DNA of 64,000 nt from Azospirillum sp. GTDB taxonomy: Bacteria > Pseudomonadota > Alphaproteobacteria > Azospirillales > Azospirillaceae. The notes below the pieces were generated by a model. It had not been told where the DNA came from and did not search any database. It saw only the letters and a program-made list of their open reading frames with translations. Positions 34,042-43,665 of this stretch are shown piece after piece. The position numbers were made by a program, and so were the translations under genes. The first letter of the stretch is position 1. Each line of letters starts with the position of its first letter. The stretch covers positions 156,818-220,817 of the forward strand of contig WGNK01000006.1 of NCBI GenBank assembly GCA_016124535.1, written 5' to 3'.

Positions 34042-35528
34042 CGGCAATCCGCTTCCCCGAATTCGTCTGGCTGTGGGACCGGCAGCAGGGCCAGAGCATG
34101 CCGCGGCTCCACGATCGCATCGCCGGCTGGCTGGAGGACCGGTGGCAGGGCGGCGACCGCCAACTCTTGCTGATGGCGTTTCGCGGCAGCGGCAAGTCGA
34201 GCCTGGTCGGTCTATTCTCGGCCTGGCTGCTGCGAACCGACCCCAATCTTCGGATCCTGGTGGTCGCCGCCGATCTGCCGCTGGCGCGCAAGATGGTGCG
34301 CACAGTCAAACGCCTGATCGAGCGCCATCCGGCGACCCGCGGGCTCAAACCCAAGCGCGCGGACCAGTGGGCCGCCGATCAGTTCACGATCAACCGAACC
34401 CTGGAACTGCGCGACCCCTCGATGCTGGCGCGCGGCATCGAGGCCAACCTGACCGGCAGTCGCGCCGATGTCGTGATCTGCGATGATGTCGAGGTCCCGA
34501 ACACCTGCGGCAGCGTGCCCAAGCGCGCCGACCTGCGCGAGCGGCTGGGCGAGATCGACTATGTTGTGGTGCCCGGCGGGCTGCAACTCTATGTCGGCAC
34601 GCCGCACAGTTTCTTTTCGATTTATGCCGAAAAGCCGCGGCGTGAAATCGGCGAGACCGCGCCGTTCCTGGCGGGATTTTCGCGCCTGGTCCTGCCGGCG
34701 CTGGATAGCGAGAACCGGAGTCTGTGGCCGGAGCGGTTCTCCGTCGACAGGCTGGAGCGACAGCGTCGCCATACCGGCGCGGCCAAATTCGAAAGCCAGA
34801 TGATGCTGAACCCGGTCAACATCATCGCCGGGCGGCTCGACCCCGACCGGCTCCGGCTTTACGATGCGGAATTGAACTACCGCGAGGCCCTGGGCCGGGC
34901 CGCACTCAGCCTCGACGGCCGGACCCTGGTCTCGGCCAGTTGCTGGTGGGATCCCGCCTATGGCGCTTCGGCGGGTGGCGGCGATGCCAGCGTGATTGCC
35001 GTGGTATTCGCCGATGGTGACGGCTGCCGCTACCTGCACCGCATCCGCTACCTGACCGCAGAGGCGGGCAGGCCGGACGACGACGAGGCCAGCCAGCAGT
35101 GCCGCCAGGTCGCGGCGTTCGTCCAGGAGCTTTATCTCCCGGCGGTATCTTTGGAAATCAACGGGCTGGGGCGGTTCCTGCCCGGCCTGCTGCGCAAGGA
35201 GCTGGCCCGGGCCGGGATCGGCTGCGCGGTGGTCGAAATGACCTCGCGGCAGTCCAAGCACCAGCGCATCGTCGAGGCGTTCGATGCGGTGCTGGCGGCG
35301 GGGGCGCTGTGGGCGCATCGCGGGGTATGGGACACGCCCTTCGTCCAGGAAATGCGCGATTGGCGTCCCGACGGTCGCTTCAAGGGCCGTGACGACGGGT
35401 TGGACGCGGTGTCCGGCTGCCTGAACGCCGAACCCGTCCGCGTCGGCGCCCTGGCTCGTCCCGCGCGCCGCGCCGACTGGCGCTCCGGCCTCGGGACCTT
35501 TGGCGATCCGGGGGGCTGGGATCTCTGA
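34038..35528 (+). CDS. Phage terminase large subunit
   Basis: DNA-packaging ATPase-nuclease of 496 residues. The ATPase half has Walker A AFRGSGKSS (about 47-55) and Walker B VVICDDVE (about 145-152); the RNase-H-like nuclease half shows the first acidic site in WWDPAYG, a second around VSLEINGLG and the last in GRDDGLDAVSG near the C terminus. All motor and nuclease motifs are present, so it looks functional. With no portal in the cluster, packaging would need a portal encoded elsewhere. ATG overlaps the preceding gene. Confidence 0.88.
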   Translation: MTAIRFPEFVWLWDRQQGQSMPRLHDRIAGWLEDRWQGGDRQLLLMAFRGSGKSSLVGLFSAWLLRTDPNLRILVVAADLPLARKMVRTVKRLIERHPATRGLKPKRADQWAADQFTINRTLELRDPSMLARGIEANLTGSRADVVICDDVEVPNTCGSVPKRADLRERLGEIDYVVVPGGLQLYVGTPHSFFSIYAEKPRREIGETAPFLAGFSRLVLPALDSENRSLWPERFSVDRLERQRRHTGAAKFESQMMLNPVNIIAGRLDPDRLRLYDAELNYREALGRAALSLDGRTLVSASCWWDPAYGASAGGGDASVIAVVFADGDGCRYLHRIRYLTAEAGRPDDDEASQQCRQVAAFVQELYLPAVSLEINGLGRFLPGLLRKELARAGIGCAVVEMTSRQSKHQRIVEAFDAVLAAGALWAHRGVWDTPFVQEMRDWRPDGRFKGRDDGLDAVSGCLNAEPVRVGALARPARRADWRSGLGTFGDPGGWDL

Positions 35529-35886
35529 CCACCCCGCGGTTCGGGGCCGCCCGGCGCCAAGCGAACACGCGCAGCAGCCCACGCGATCCACGCCCGCCGT
35601 CGGCACAAGCCCAAGGCGGGCCGATCGTTGGCGCAAAGTCCGCGTTGCCCTTCTCTGCCGCCACCGTCGAAACCCAGGCCGCTGGCGCGGATGCGTCCGC
35701 GACAAAGTGCCTGGGCCGTTCTTACCGCGGGAGAGGCTGGCCGCTCATGGCGCTAAGCAGCCATCGGGGGACTGCCCGGTCCGGTTCATCCGGCTGATCC
35801 CATCACCGTCGCGCCCGACCGCCAACCAACCGCCCCAGCCGGGGCGGCTTTTTTTGTGCCGCTTTTTTATCCCGAGGAGGAAGACG
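35529..35886 (+). other. Gap between terminase and the membrane-protein gene
   Basis: About 360 bp of host-like GC-rich sequence. I see no gene, tRNA or integration signal in the first 300 bp. The right end holds an intrinsic terminator and the ribosome-binding site of the next gene. Confidence 0.5.
35830..35855 (+). terminator. Intrinsic terminator downstream of terminase
   Basis: Perfect 7-bp stem CCGCCCC / GGGGCGG with loop AGCC, then CTTTTTTT. It should end the tail-terminase transcript about 30 bp before the small membrane-protein gene. Confidence 0.88.
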
Positions 35887-36198
35887 ATGCCGGAGAGTCT
35901 CAGTGTTTTCTGGTGGATCAACGCGGTCGAGCTGCCGGTCTTGGGCGGCTTGTTCTGGCTGATCCTGCGCGCCCGGCACGAGGGCGAGACGGCGCTGGAA
36001 GCGTTGCGCCTGCGCGCCGAGACCGCCCAGACCCAAGTGCGCGAGGCCTTGGCCGCCTATAAGCTGGAAGTGGCAAAATCCTATGTCGCGATCGGCACGC
36101 TGAAGGATGTCGAACAGCGCCTGACCGATCACCTGCTGCGGATCGAGGCCAAGCTGGAATTCGGCTGCGGCGCCTTCCATGACGGGATCGACCGATGA
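35887..36198 (+). CDS. Small membrane protein in the phage lysis position
   Basis: Protein of 103 residues with one N-terminal transmembrane segment (about 8-27, WWINAVELPVLGGLFWLIL) and a long charged helix likely to form a coiled-coil. GAGGAGGAAG precedes ATG. It overlaps the wall-hydrolase start by 4 nt. Position and topology fit a lysis accessory (holin- or spanin-like), but no family is recognised. Confidence 0.6.
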   Translation: MPESLSVFWWINAVELPVLGGLFWLILRARHEGETALEALRLRAETAQTQVREALAAYKLEVAKSYVAIGTLKDVEQRLTDHLLRIEAKLEFGCGAFHDGIDR

Positions 36199-36746
36199 CC
36201 GGGCGCAATCATGGCTCCGCACCAGGGCCCCTCGGCATGGTCCGCGGCGCCGTGGATCACGCCGCACGGGTGAGCCAGGACAATCTCCCGCCGATGGCGG
36301 CCGGCCGCGGTACGCCGGCTTTGGGCGGCACCCGCGAGGATGCCATCGAAACGCTGGCCCGGACTTTGTGGGGCGAGGCCAGAGGCGAGCCGGTGCGCGG
36401 GATCGAGGCGGTCGCCGCGGTGGTGCTCAACCGGGTAGCCGTGGCCCGTCGCCAGGGCGGCTTCTGGTGGGGCAATTCGATCGTCGAGGTCTGCCGCAAG
36501 CCATGGCAGTTCTCGTGCTGGAACCCCGATGACGTCAACCGGCCCAAGATGCTCGCGGTGAAGACCGGAGAGCCGATGTTCGATGTCTGTCTGCGGGTCG
36601 CCCGACGGGCGGTGGCCGGCCTGATCGCGGATCCGACCCTGGGTGCCACTCACTACCATCATCGTTCGGTCCATCCTGAATGGGCAAAAGGCCGTGCGCC
36701 CAGTGCGGTGATCGGCGTCCATCTGTTCTACAACGACGCCGGGTAG
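36195..36746 (+). CDS. SleB/CwlJ-type cell-wall hydrolase (phage endolysin)
   Basis: Predicted peptidoglycan hydrolase (Hydrolase_2 family) of 183 residues. The catalytic Glu61 is in LARTLWGEARGEPVRG; further family segments are VVLNRVAV, VCRKPWQFSCWNPDD and GATHYHHRSVHPEWA. There is no signal peptide, so it would depend on a holin-like protein, which the preceding overlapping gene could be. It is the last gene of the virion cluster. Confidence 0.83.
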   Translation: MTGRNHGSAPGPLGMVRGAVDHAARVSQDNLPPMAAGRGTPALGGTREDAIETLARTLWGEARGEPVRGIEAVAAVVLNRVAVARRQGGFWWGNSIVEVCRKPWQFSCWNPDDVNRPKMLAVKTGEPMFDVCLRVARRAVAGLIADPTLGATHYHHRSVHPEWAKGRAPSAVIGVHLFYNDAG

Positions 36747-36770
36747 AGGCGACGCGACCGACCGGACGCG

Positions 36771-36980
36771 TCAGCCGGCGGCAGCGACCATCGCTCGGAA
36801 CACTTTGAGGGCGACGGGTCGGGAAATGCCGCCGGCCTCGACGCCGGCGTCGATCATCGCCTTGGTCGGACGGTTCGGCACCACGACCTGGCCGGCGCGG
36901 GAAATCGCCTCGACCACGTCCAGTGCCACGGCAAGCGCGCTGCCGGGCTCAATCGGTTTGAGGGCGGTACCAGAGCTCAT
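36771..36980 (-). CDS. Small hypothetical protein at the right edge of the phage cluster
   Basis: Protein of 69 residues. ATG 36980 has AAGGAGAT upstream, which decides the start over a longer in-frame form. The C-terminal part (RPTKAMIDAGVEAGGISRPVALKVFRAMVAAAG) is helical; no family recognised. It is convergent with the wall-hydrolase gene, 24 bp apart, and marks the return to minus-strand, non-phage genes. Confidence 0.5.
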   Translation of the reverse strand: MSSGTALKPIEPGSALAVALDVVEAISRAGQVVVPNRPTKAMIDAGVEAGGISRPVALKVFRAMVAAAG

Positions 36981-37198
36981 CACGGGCAGATCTCCTTGGC
37001 TGCGGTCTGGCGTCAAACAGGCAAGATCGATGCCGCCGCGGCTTTGGCGGAATCCCGGCCCGCCGGCCGCTCCAGCGGATGCGGCGCCATGCAAATTGCG
37101 TCGGGCCGGTGACCATCGTCTCAATTTGCGAACCATCGAGCAAAATCGGGCGCCCCGCCCTCTGGTCCCAGAGCACGGTTTCGGCTAGGCTCGCCGCC

Positions 37199-37561
37199 AT
37201 GAGCGGACGATTGATCTTCCATCTTTGCCGGGCCGCGGACTGGGCCACAGCAGAGGCAACCGGCAGCTACGGCGGCTCCGAACAGGACCGAACCGATGGC
37301 TTCCTGCATTTTTCCACCGTAGACCAGATCGTCGAGAGCGCCGCCCGTCATCGCGCCGGCGAGGACAATCTGCTGCTGCTTGCGGTCGATGCCGGCACCC
37401 TCGGGCCGGCCTTGCGTTGGGAACCGTCGCGCAGCGGCGCCCTGTTCCCACACCTCCACGGCGCCTTGCCGCTGGGCGCGGTGATCTGGGTCCATCCCTT
37501 GCGCCTGGGTCCCGACGGCCGCCACGTCTTCCCCGCCCTCGAAGCCGGAGTCCCGTCGTGA
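37199..37561 (+). CDS. DUF952 family protein
   Basis: Cytosolic protein of 120 residues of the DUF952 type, with the family pattern IFHLCRAADWATAEATGSY, DGFLHFSTVDQI and WEPSRSGALFPHLHGALPL. The biochemical role of the family is not established. Its stop overlaps the GTG of pyrD (GTGA), giving a coupled pair; DUF952-pyrD neighbours are seen in other alphaproteobacteria. Confidence 0.85.
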   Translation: MSGRLIFHLCRAADWATAEATGSYGGSEQDRTDGFLHFSTVDQIVESAARHRAGEDNLLLLAVDAGTLGPALRWEPSRSGALFPHLHGALPLGAVIWVHPLRLGPDGRHVFPALEAGVPS

Positions 37562-38640
37562 TCGACGGCTTCTCCCTCGTCGGTCCGATCCTGCGCAGCT
37601 TCGATCCCGACACCGCCCATGATCTGACGATCAGAGCGCTGAAGACCGGACTGGTGCCACCGGTCTGCCGCGCGGAAGACCCGATCCTGCGCTGCCGGCT
37701 GTGGGGGCTCGATTTTCCCAATCCCCTCGGCATGGCCGCCGGTTTCGACAAGAACGCCGAGGTCGTCGATTCCCTGCTTCGGCTCGGCTTCGGTTTCGTC
37801 GAAGCCGGCACGGTGACGCCCCGGCCGCAACCGGGCAATCCGCGCCCACGGATGTTCCGCCTGCCGGCGCAAGGTGCTTTGATCAACCGTCTCGGCTTCA
37901 ACAACCGGGGCCTGGAGGCATTCGCCGGGCGGCTGGCAGCGCGGCGGCAGCGCAGCGGAATCGGCACCGGCATCGTCGGCGCCAATGTCGGGCGCAACAA
38001 AGACACCGTCGACGCCGCCGCCGATTACGTCGCCGGGGTCGCCGCCCTGGCGCCGCTGGCCGATTATCTGGTGGTCAATGTTTCCTCGCCCAACACGCCG
38101 GGCCTGCGGGCACTGCAGGGCCGCGAGCCGCTGGCCGAATTGCTGGGACGGGTACGCGCCGCGCTGGCCGGAGCCGCGCTGGCCGGGTCGGCGGTCGCGC
38201 CGCCGCCGCTTCTGCTCAAGATCGCCCCCGACCTCACCGCCGAGGATTTGGCTGATGTCGCCGAGGTGGCGTTGGCCAGCGGCATCGACGGCCTGATCGT
38301 GTCCAATACCACGATTGCCCGGCCGGCCGGCCTGCCCCCAGCGCTGGCCGGCGAGGCCGGCGGCTTGAGCGGCCGCCCGCTGTTCGGACCTTCGACCGTG
38401 GTGCTGGCCGAGATTTATCGATTGACCGGGGGCCGTTTGCCGATCATCGGCTGCGGCGGCATCGCCAGCGCCAGCGACGCCTACGACAAGATCCGGGCCG
38501 GCGCCTCGCTGGTCCAGCTCTACACCGCCCTGATCTATCGCGGTCCCGGCCTGATCGGCGAGATCAAACGCGGCCTCGCCGCCCGCCTGCGCGCCGACGG
38601 CTTTTCCTGCGTCGCCGAGGCGGTCGGCACCGGTCTTTGA
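37558..38640 (+). CDS. pyrD: Dihydroorotate dehydrogenase, class 2
   Basis: Membrane-associated flavoenzyme linking pyrimidine synthesis to the quinone pool. Length 360 residues. Diagnostic segments: N-terminal amphipathic quinone-site helix region (LVGPILRSFDPDTAHDLTIRAL), NPLGMAAGFDKNAEV, VEAGTVTPRPQPGNP, the class 2 catalytic Ser in NVSSPNTPG (about 174) and the FMN phosphate region GCGGIASASDAYDKIRAGASLVQLY. Start GTG at 37558 overlaps the DUF952 stop. The last seven codons are part of a 28-bp tandem duplication that continues past the stop. Confidence 0.96.
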   Translation: MIDGFSLVGPILRSFDPDTAHDLTIRALKTGLVPPVCRAEDPILRCRLWGLDFPNPLGMAAGFDKNAEVVDSLLRLGFGFVEAGTVTPRPQPGNPRPRMFRLPAQGALINRLGFNNRGLEAFAGRLAARRQRSGIGTGIVGANVGRNKDTVDAAADYVAGVAALAPLADYLVVNVSSPNTPGLRALQGREPLAELLGRVRAALAGAALAGSAVAPPPLLLKIAPDLTAEDLADVAEVALASGIDGLIVSNTTIARPAGLPPALAGEAGGLSGRPLFGPSTVVLAEIYRLTGGRLPIIGCGGIASASDAYDKIRAGASLVQLYTALIYRGPGLIGEIKRGLAARLRADGFSCVAEAVGTGL

Positions 38641-38665
38641 CCGCGAGGCGGTCGGCACCGGTCTT
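38616..38665 (+). repeat. Tandem duplication across the pyrD stop codon
   Basis: A 22-bp identical block beginning CGAGGCGGTCGGCACC occurs at 38616-38637 and again at 38644-38665, a 28-bp period. The first copy encodes the last residues of PyrD (EAVGTGL); the second is downstream of the stop. Confidence 0.85.
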
Positions 38666-38768
38666 AGACCGCGAGCGATCGACCGGGCGCGCTATTAACC
38701 AGCCGGCAAGGGCGAGCGGCGACACTGCGCCCGCCCTGTTCCCGGCCTGCGTCGCCACGGACCCGACC

Positions 38769-40028
38769 ATGACCCGCTTTACCCACCTTGTTTACGCCTT
38801 GTCCTATCTGCTGGCCGGGCTTGCCGCCGGCCTGGGGGTTCCGCTGGCCTATCCCGGAATCGGCGCTGCGGTGGCGGTGCTGTCGGGAAGCGTCGTGATC
38901 CTGGCCGGCGGGCTGGTCCACGAGGTGGTAACCCGGCTCAACCAGGAGCGAACCAATGCGCTGCGCCTGCGGGGCCTGCGCCAGGCGGTCGATGAGCTGA
39001 CCGAGCAGGTCAACCGGACGCGGGCGGATCTGGCGACGCTGCGTGGCCGCACCGCCAGCACCAGTTCGCCCGGTCTGTCGGAACTGCCGAACGCCGGAAT
39101 AGCGGTGGAGGCGATCAGCGCCGAGGCCGATCTGCGGCGCTCGCTGGTCGGCCGGCTGGGAACCCGCCCCGCCGGCCCCCGCCCACCGGTCAGCCCGGCA
39201 CGCCGGGCCGGCAACGGCGTCAGCCCAGCCGCGCCGGCCGCCCCGGAGCAGTCGCCGGCGGAGTCTGCCATTCCGGAGCCCCCCGGCATCGATGACGGCG
39301 CAGTGCTCGACGCCCTGCGCGACGCCCTGCAAAACGACCGCATCGATGTCTACCTCCAGCCGGTGGTCAGCCTGCCCCAGCGCAAACATCGGCATTACGA
39401 GGTATTTTCCCGGCTACGCGCCGCCGACGGCAAATACCTGATGCCCGACCAGTACCTGGAGATCGCCGAACGCGCCGGCCTGATCTCGACCATCGACAAT
39501 CTGCTGCTGATGCGCTGCATCGAACTGATCCGCGCGACCCAGGAGCGCCGGCACAACATCGGTTTCATCGCCAACATCTCGTCGGCGACGCTCAACGACG
39601 CCGCGTTCATGAAACACTTTCTCCAGATCGTCGCCCAGCAGCAGCATCAGCTGCGGCCCAAACTGGTGTTCGAGCTGGGCCAGGCGGACCTTCTGGCCGG
39701 CGGCAGTGCCGTGCTGGGGATTCTCGATCGCCTGGGCCGCCTGGGCTGCCGGTTCTCGATCGACCAGGTCCGCGATCTCGACATCGATGTCGCCGATCTG
39801 GTCAGCCATGAATTCCACTTCATCAAGGTTGGCTGCAGCCGCCTGCTCGACCCCGCCGAGGCCGAACATGTCGGGGCATTGCGCCGGCGTCTGGATGGCC
39901 AGCCGGTGGACCTGATCGCCGAGAAAGTTGAGACCGAGGCGCAGTTGGCACAGTTGCTGGAGCGGCACATCGATTTCGGCCAGGGCTTCCTGTTCGGCGA
40001 ACCGCGCTTGAGTCGGCGCAGCAGTTGA
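38769..40028 (+). CDS. Membrane-anchored degenerate EAL protein, TipF-like
   Basis: Protein of 419 residues with two N-terminal membrane segments (about 5-24 and 28-48), a coiled-coil (about 55-90), a Pro/Ala-rich linker and a C-terminal EAL domain (about 175-415). The architecture is that of TipF, the c-di-GMP effector for polar flagellum placement in Caulobacter. Catalytic residues of a phosphodiesterase are largely lost: the EAL triad reads EVF, the DDFG loop reads IDQV, and the ExT motif reads ELGQ. It should bind c-di-GMP or a partner rather than hydrolyse it. ATG 38769 is chosen as the first that begins the membrane segment; the frame is open upstream to 38637. No flagellar genes are near. 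Confidence 0.72.
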   Translation: MTRFTHLVYALSYLLAGLAAGLGVPLAYPGIGAAVAVLSGSVVILAGGLVHEVVTRLNQERTNALRLRGLRQAVDELTEQVNRTRADLATLRGRTASTSSPGLSELPNAGIAVEAISAEADLRRSLVGRLGTRPAGPRPPVSPARRAGNGVSPAAPAAPEQSPAESAIPEPPGIDDGAVLDALRDALQNDRIDVYLQPVVSLPQRKHRHYEVFSRLRAADGKYLMPDQYLEIAERAGLISTIDNLLLMRCIELIRATQERRHNIGFIANISSATLNDAAFMKHFLQIVAQQQHQLRPKLVFELGQADLLAGGSAVLGILDRLGRLGCRFSIDQVRDLDIDVADLVSHEFHFIKVGCSRLLDPAEAEHVGALRRRLDGQPVDLIAEKVETEAQLAQLLERHIDFGQGFLFGEPRLSRRSS

Positions 40029-40081
40029 GCGAGAACCGGGGCTGTCGCCACGCCCCGACCGTTTTATTGAGGACCCCCGCC

Positions 40082-40975
40082 TTGTCGATGATCGCCCCAC
40101 TGGAAATTCCCGTCTTCGCCGGCGTGGCGCCGCTGATCCAGCGCTATGACGGCTTCCTGCTCGACCTGTGGGGCGTCCTGCATGACGGCGAGCGGGCCTA
40201 TCCCGGTGTCCTCGACTGCCTCGACCGCCTGCTCGCCGCCGGCAAGCGCATCGGTCTGCTGTCCAATGCGCCGCGCCGGATCGCCTCGGTGGCACAGAAA
40301 CTGTCGGGATTGGGTATCGGACCGGACCGCTATCAGTTCCTGATGACCTCGGGCGAGGCGGCGCGCGAGGCGATGATCCGTCCCCCCGACCCCTGGCATG
40401 CCGCGCTGGGGAGCCGGTGCTTCCACATCGGGCCGGAACGCGACCACTGCCTGTTCGAAGACGTGGCCGGCAAAAGCCGGGTCGGCGATCCCGAATCCGC
40501 CGACTTCGTGATGAACAGCGGCCCGGTGGGTTACGAAGAAACCCTCGAAGACTACGAATCGATACTCCAGCGCTGCGCCGACCGGCGCCTGCCGATGATC
40601 TGCGCCAATCCCGACCTGACCGTCATGGTCGGCCCGCTCACCGTGATCTGTGCCGGAATGCTGGCCCGCCGCTATCAGGAGTTGGGCGGCGAGGTCCGCC
40701 ACCACGGCAAGCCCTACCCGTCGGTCTATGCCCGCTGCCTGGAACGCTTCGGCCTGCCCGAGCCCCGGCGCATCCTCGCGGTCGGCGATAGTTTGCGCAC
40801 CGACATCGCCGGTGCCAACGCCGCCGGCCTCGATTGCGCCCTGGTGACCGGCGGGCTGCTGCTGGACGAGGTGGGCGGCGCCTGGGGCGAATTGCCCGAC
40901 CCCCGGCGTCTGACCGCCCTGGCGGTCGCCGCGCGCCACCGTCCGACCTGGGCGGTCCCCTGCCTGCGCTGGTGA
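40082..40975 (+). CDS. HAD-superfamily class IIA phosphatase
   Basis: Predicted phosphatase of about 297 residues of the NagD/TIGR01459 kind. Motif I is FLLDLWGVLHDG (nucleophile Asp), motif II LLSNAPR, the class IIA cap occupies the middle, motif III is the HGKPYPSVY lysine and motif IV AVGDSLRTDIAGANAAG. The substrate is unknown. TTG 40082 is 10 bp after GAGG; ATG 40088 is an alternative start. It follows the TipF-like gene by about 50 bp. Confidence 0.88.
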   Translation: MSMIAPLEIPVFAGVAPLIQRYDGFLLDLWGVLHDGERAYPGVLDCLDRLLAAGKRIGLLSNAPRRIASVAQKLSGLGIGPDRYQFLMTSGEAAREAMIRPPDPWHAALGSRCFHIGPERDHCLFEDVAGKSRVGDPESADFVMNSGPVGYEETLEDYESILQRCADRRLPMICANPDLTVMVGPLTVICAGMLARRYQELGGEVRHHGKPYPSVYARCLERFGLPEPRRILAVGDSLRTDIAGANAAGLDCALVTGGLLLDEVGGAWGELPDPRRLTALAVAARHRPTWAVPCLRW

Positions 40976-41043
40976 CTGCGAAAGCGGGCATCGTGAGGCC
41001 GGCCGGGCCGACGCCGGGGCACGATCAGTGCTATGAGGGGTGC

Positions 41044-41849
<806 letters not shown>

Positions 41850-41880
41850 CCGGAAAGTCGGCCATTTGCCCTGCCCAATC

Positions 41881-41907
41881 CGCCGCGGCGGCAATGCCGC
41901 CGCGGCG
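41881..41907 (+). terminator. Hairpin between glnB and glnA
   Basis: A perfect 12-bp GC-rich stem (CGCCGCGGCGGC and its complement) with loop AAT, 32 bp after glnB. There is no T-run, so it probably reduces or processes the glnB-glnA transcript rather than ending it completely. Confidence 0.6.
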
Positions 41908-41940
41908 CAGCAGTTTGGCCTGCGACCATTTTTACCCGCG

Positions 41941-41969
41941 TTGTGCCGACGCCAGAGCTGTGACATAAA
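41941..41969 (+). promoter_or_regulatory. Candidate sigma-70 promoter of glnA
   Basis: TTGTGC and CATAAA at 17-bp spacing, 86 bp before the glnA ATG and after the intercistronic hairpin. This would let glnA be made independently of glnB. Confidence 0.5.
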
Positions 41970-42055
41970 CGCAGCTTGAGCGCCAATGCCGCCGGGACAT
42001 GCGCCGGCCAGCCGGCCTCCCTTCGCTCAACCTCCTGACCGTGGAACAGAAAAAC

Positions 42056-43465
42056 ATGTCGGAAATCAGCAAGGTCTTTGATCTGATCAAGGAACACGAC
42101 GTAAAGTACGTTGATCTGCGCTTCACCGATCCGCGCGGCAAGCTGCAGCATACCGCGCAGCACGTTTGCACCATCGAAGAGGAGGTCTTCACCGACGGCA
42201 TCATGTTCGACGGCTCGTCGATTGCCGGCTGGAAGGCGATCAACGAATCGGACATGGTGCTGATGCCCGATGCCTCGACCGCAATCATGGACCCGTTCGC
42301 GGCCCAGCCGACCCTCAATGTCTTCTGCGACGTCCACGAGCCGGTCACCGGCTTGCCCTATGGCCGCGACCCGCGCTCGATCGCCAAGGCGGCCGAGAAG
42401 TACATGGCCTCGGCCGGCATCGGGGACACCGCTTACTTCGGTCCGGAAGCCGAATTCTTCGTCTTCGATGACGTCCGCTTCGAAGTCGGCATGAACCGCT
42501 GCACCTACGAGATCGACAGCGAGGAAGGCCCCTACGTCACCAACAAGAAGTTCGAAGACGGCAATCTCGGCCACCGTCCGGGCGTCAAGGGCGGCTATTT
42601 CCCGGTGCCGCCGGTGGACAGCGCGTCGGACCTGCGCGCCGAGATGGTCAGCGTGATGGCCGATATGGGCGTCAGCGTCGAAAAGCACCACCACGAGGTG
42701 GCGCCGTCCCAGCACGAACTCGGTATCAAGTTCGACACGCTGGTCAAGAACGCCGACAACATGCAGATCTACAAGTATGTCGTGCATAACGTCGCGCATG
42801 CCTACGGCAAGACCGCGACCTTTATGCCCAAGCCGATCTTCGGCGACAATGGATCGGGCATGCATGTCCACCAGTCGATCTGGAAAGAAGGCAAGCCGAT
42901 CTTCGCTGGTTCGGGCTATGCCGACCTGTCGGAAGCCGCAATCTACTATATCGGCGGCATCATCAAGCACGCCAAGGCACTGAACGCCTTCACCAACCCG
43001 ACCACCAACAGCTACAAGCGGCTGGTCCCGGGCTACGAGGCGCCGGTGCTGCTCGCCTATTCGGCGCGCAACCGTTCGGCATCGTGCCGCATCCCGTTCT
43101 GCGCCAACCCCAAGGGCAAGCGCGTCGAGGTCCGTTTCCCCGACCCCGCCGCCAACCCCTATCTCGCCTTCGCCGCGATGCTGATGGCCGGTCTTGACGG
43201 CATCATCAACAAGATCCACCCTGGCGATCCGATCGACAAGAACCTCTACGACTTGCCGCCCGAAGAACTGTCGAAAGTGCCGACCGTGTGCGGTTCGCTC
43301 CGCGAAGCTTTGGGCGCGCTCAAGGCCGATCACGCCTTCCTGCAGAAGGGCGACGTGTTCAGCAGCGACATGATCGAGTCCTATATCGAGCTCAAGAGCG
43401 AAGAGATGATGGCGTTCGAAACCTCGCCGCATCCGATTGAGTACAAGATGTACTACAGCTGCTGA
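42056..43465 (+). CDS. glnA: Glutamine synthetase type I
   Basis: Dodecameric ammonia-assimilating enzyme, 469 residues. The metal/ATP motifs [29 protein letters not shown] and the C-terminal NLYDLPPEE with adenylylation site Tyr398 identify a GSI-beta form subject to GlnE control. Start ATG 42056 ([14 protein letters not shown]) fits the family; the ribosome-binding site is weak. A strong terminator follows. Regulation is expected at three levels: sigma-54 read-through from glnB, its own promoter and adenylylation governed by P-II. Confidence 0.98.
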   Translation: MSEISKVFDLIKEHDVKYVDLRFTDPRGKLQHTAQHVCTIEEEVFTDGIMFDGSSIAGWKAINESDMVLMPDASTAIMDPFAAQPTLNVFCDVHEPVTGLPYGRDPRSIAKAAEKYMASAGIGDTAYFGPEAEFFVFDDVRFEVGMNRCTYEIDSEEGPYVTNKKFEDGNLGHRPGVKGGYFPVPPVDSASDLRAEMVSVMADMGVSVEKHHHEVAPSQHELGIKFDTLVKNADNMQIYKYVVHNVAHAYGKTATFMPKPIFGDNGSGMHVHQSIWKEGKPIFAGSGYADLSEAAIYYIGGIIKHAKALNAFTNPTTNSYKRLVPGYEAPVLLAYSARNRSASCRIPFCANPKGKRVEVRFPDPAANPYLAFAAMLMAGLDGIINKIHPGDPIDKNLYDLPPEELSKVPTVCGSLREALGALKADHAFLQKGDVFSSDMIESYIELKSEEMMAFETSPHPIEYKMYYSC

Positions 43466-43495
43466 TCGCAGCGAACGATCGCGTGACAAGAAAAT

Positions 43496-43521
43496 CTCCC
43501 GGGCAACCGGGAGGTTTTTTT
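43496..43521 (+). terminator. Intrinsic terminator of glnA
   Basis: Stem CTCCCGG / CCGGGAG, loop GCAA, then GTTTTTTT, 31 bp after the glnA stop. Confidence 0.92.
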
Positions 43522-43665
43522 GTGTCAGGTCGCTGGACCACGAACCGTGGGCAGGTTGTAGCGCCGGCACCCGGCCTCCCCCAAGGCAACACCGGCCGGT
43601 GTTCGTCCGCGGCCACGGCGGGGTGGCATGGGTCACGGTCAAGGGCCGTCCCGCGGCCCACCGAC

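Noticed and set aside
43470..43665. Possible small gene between glnA terminator and topA end
   Set aside because: Frames here are antisense continuations through the topA tail; no start with a ribosome-binding site.
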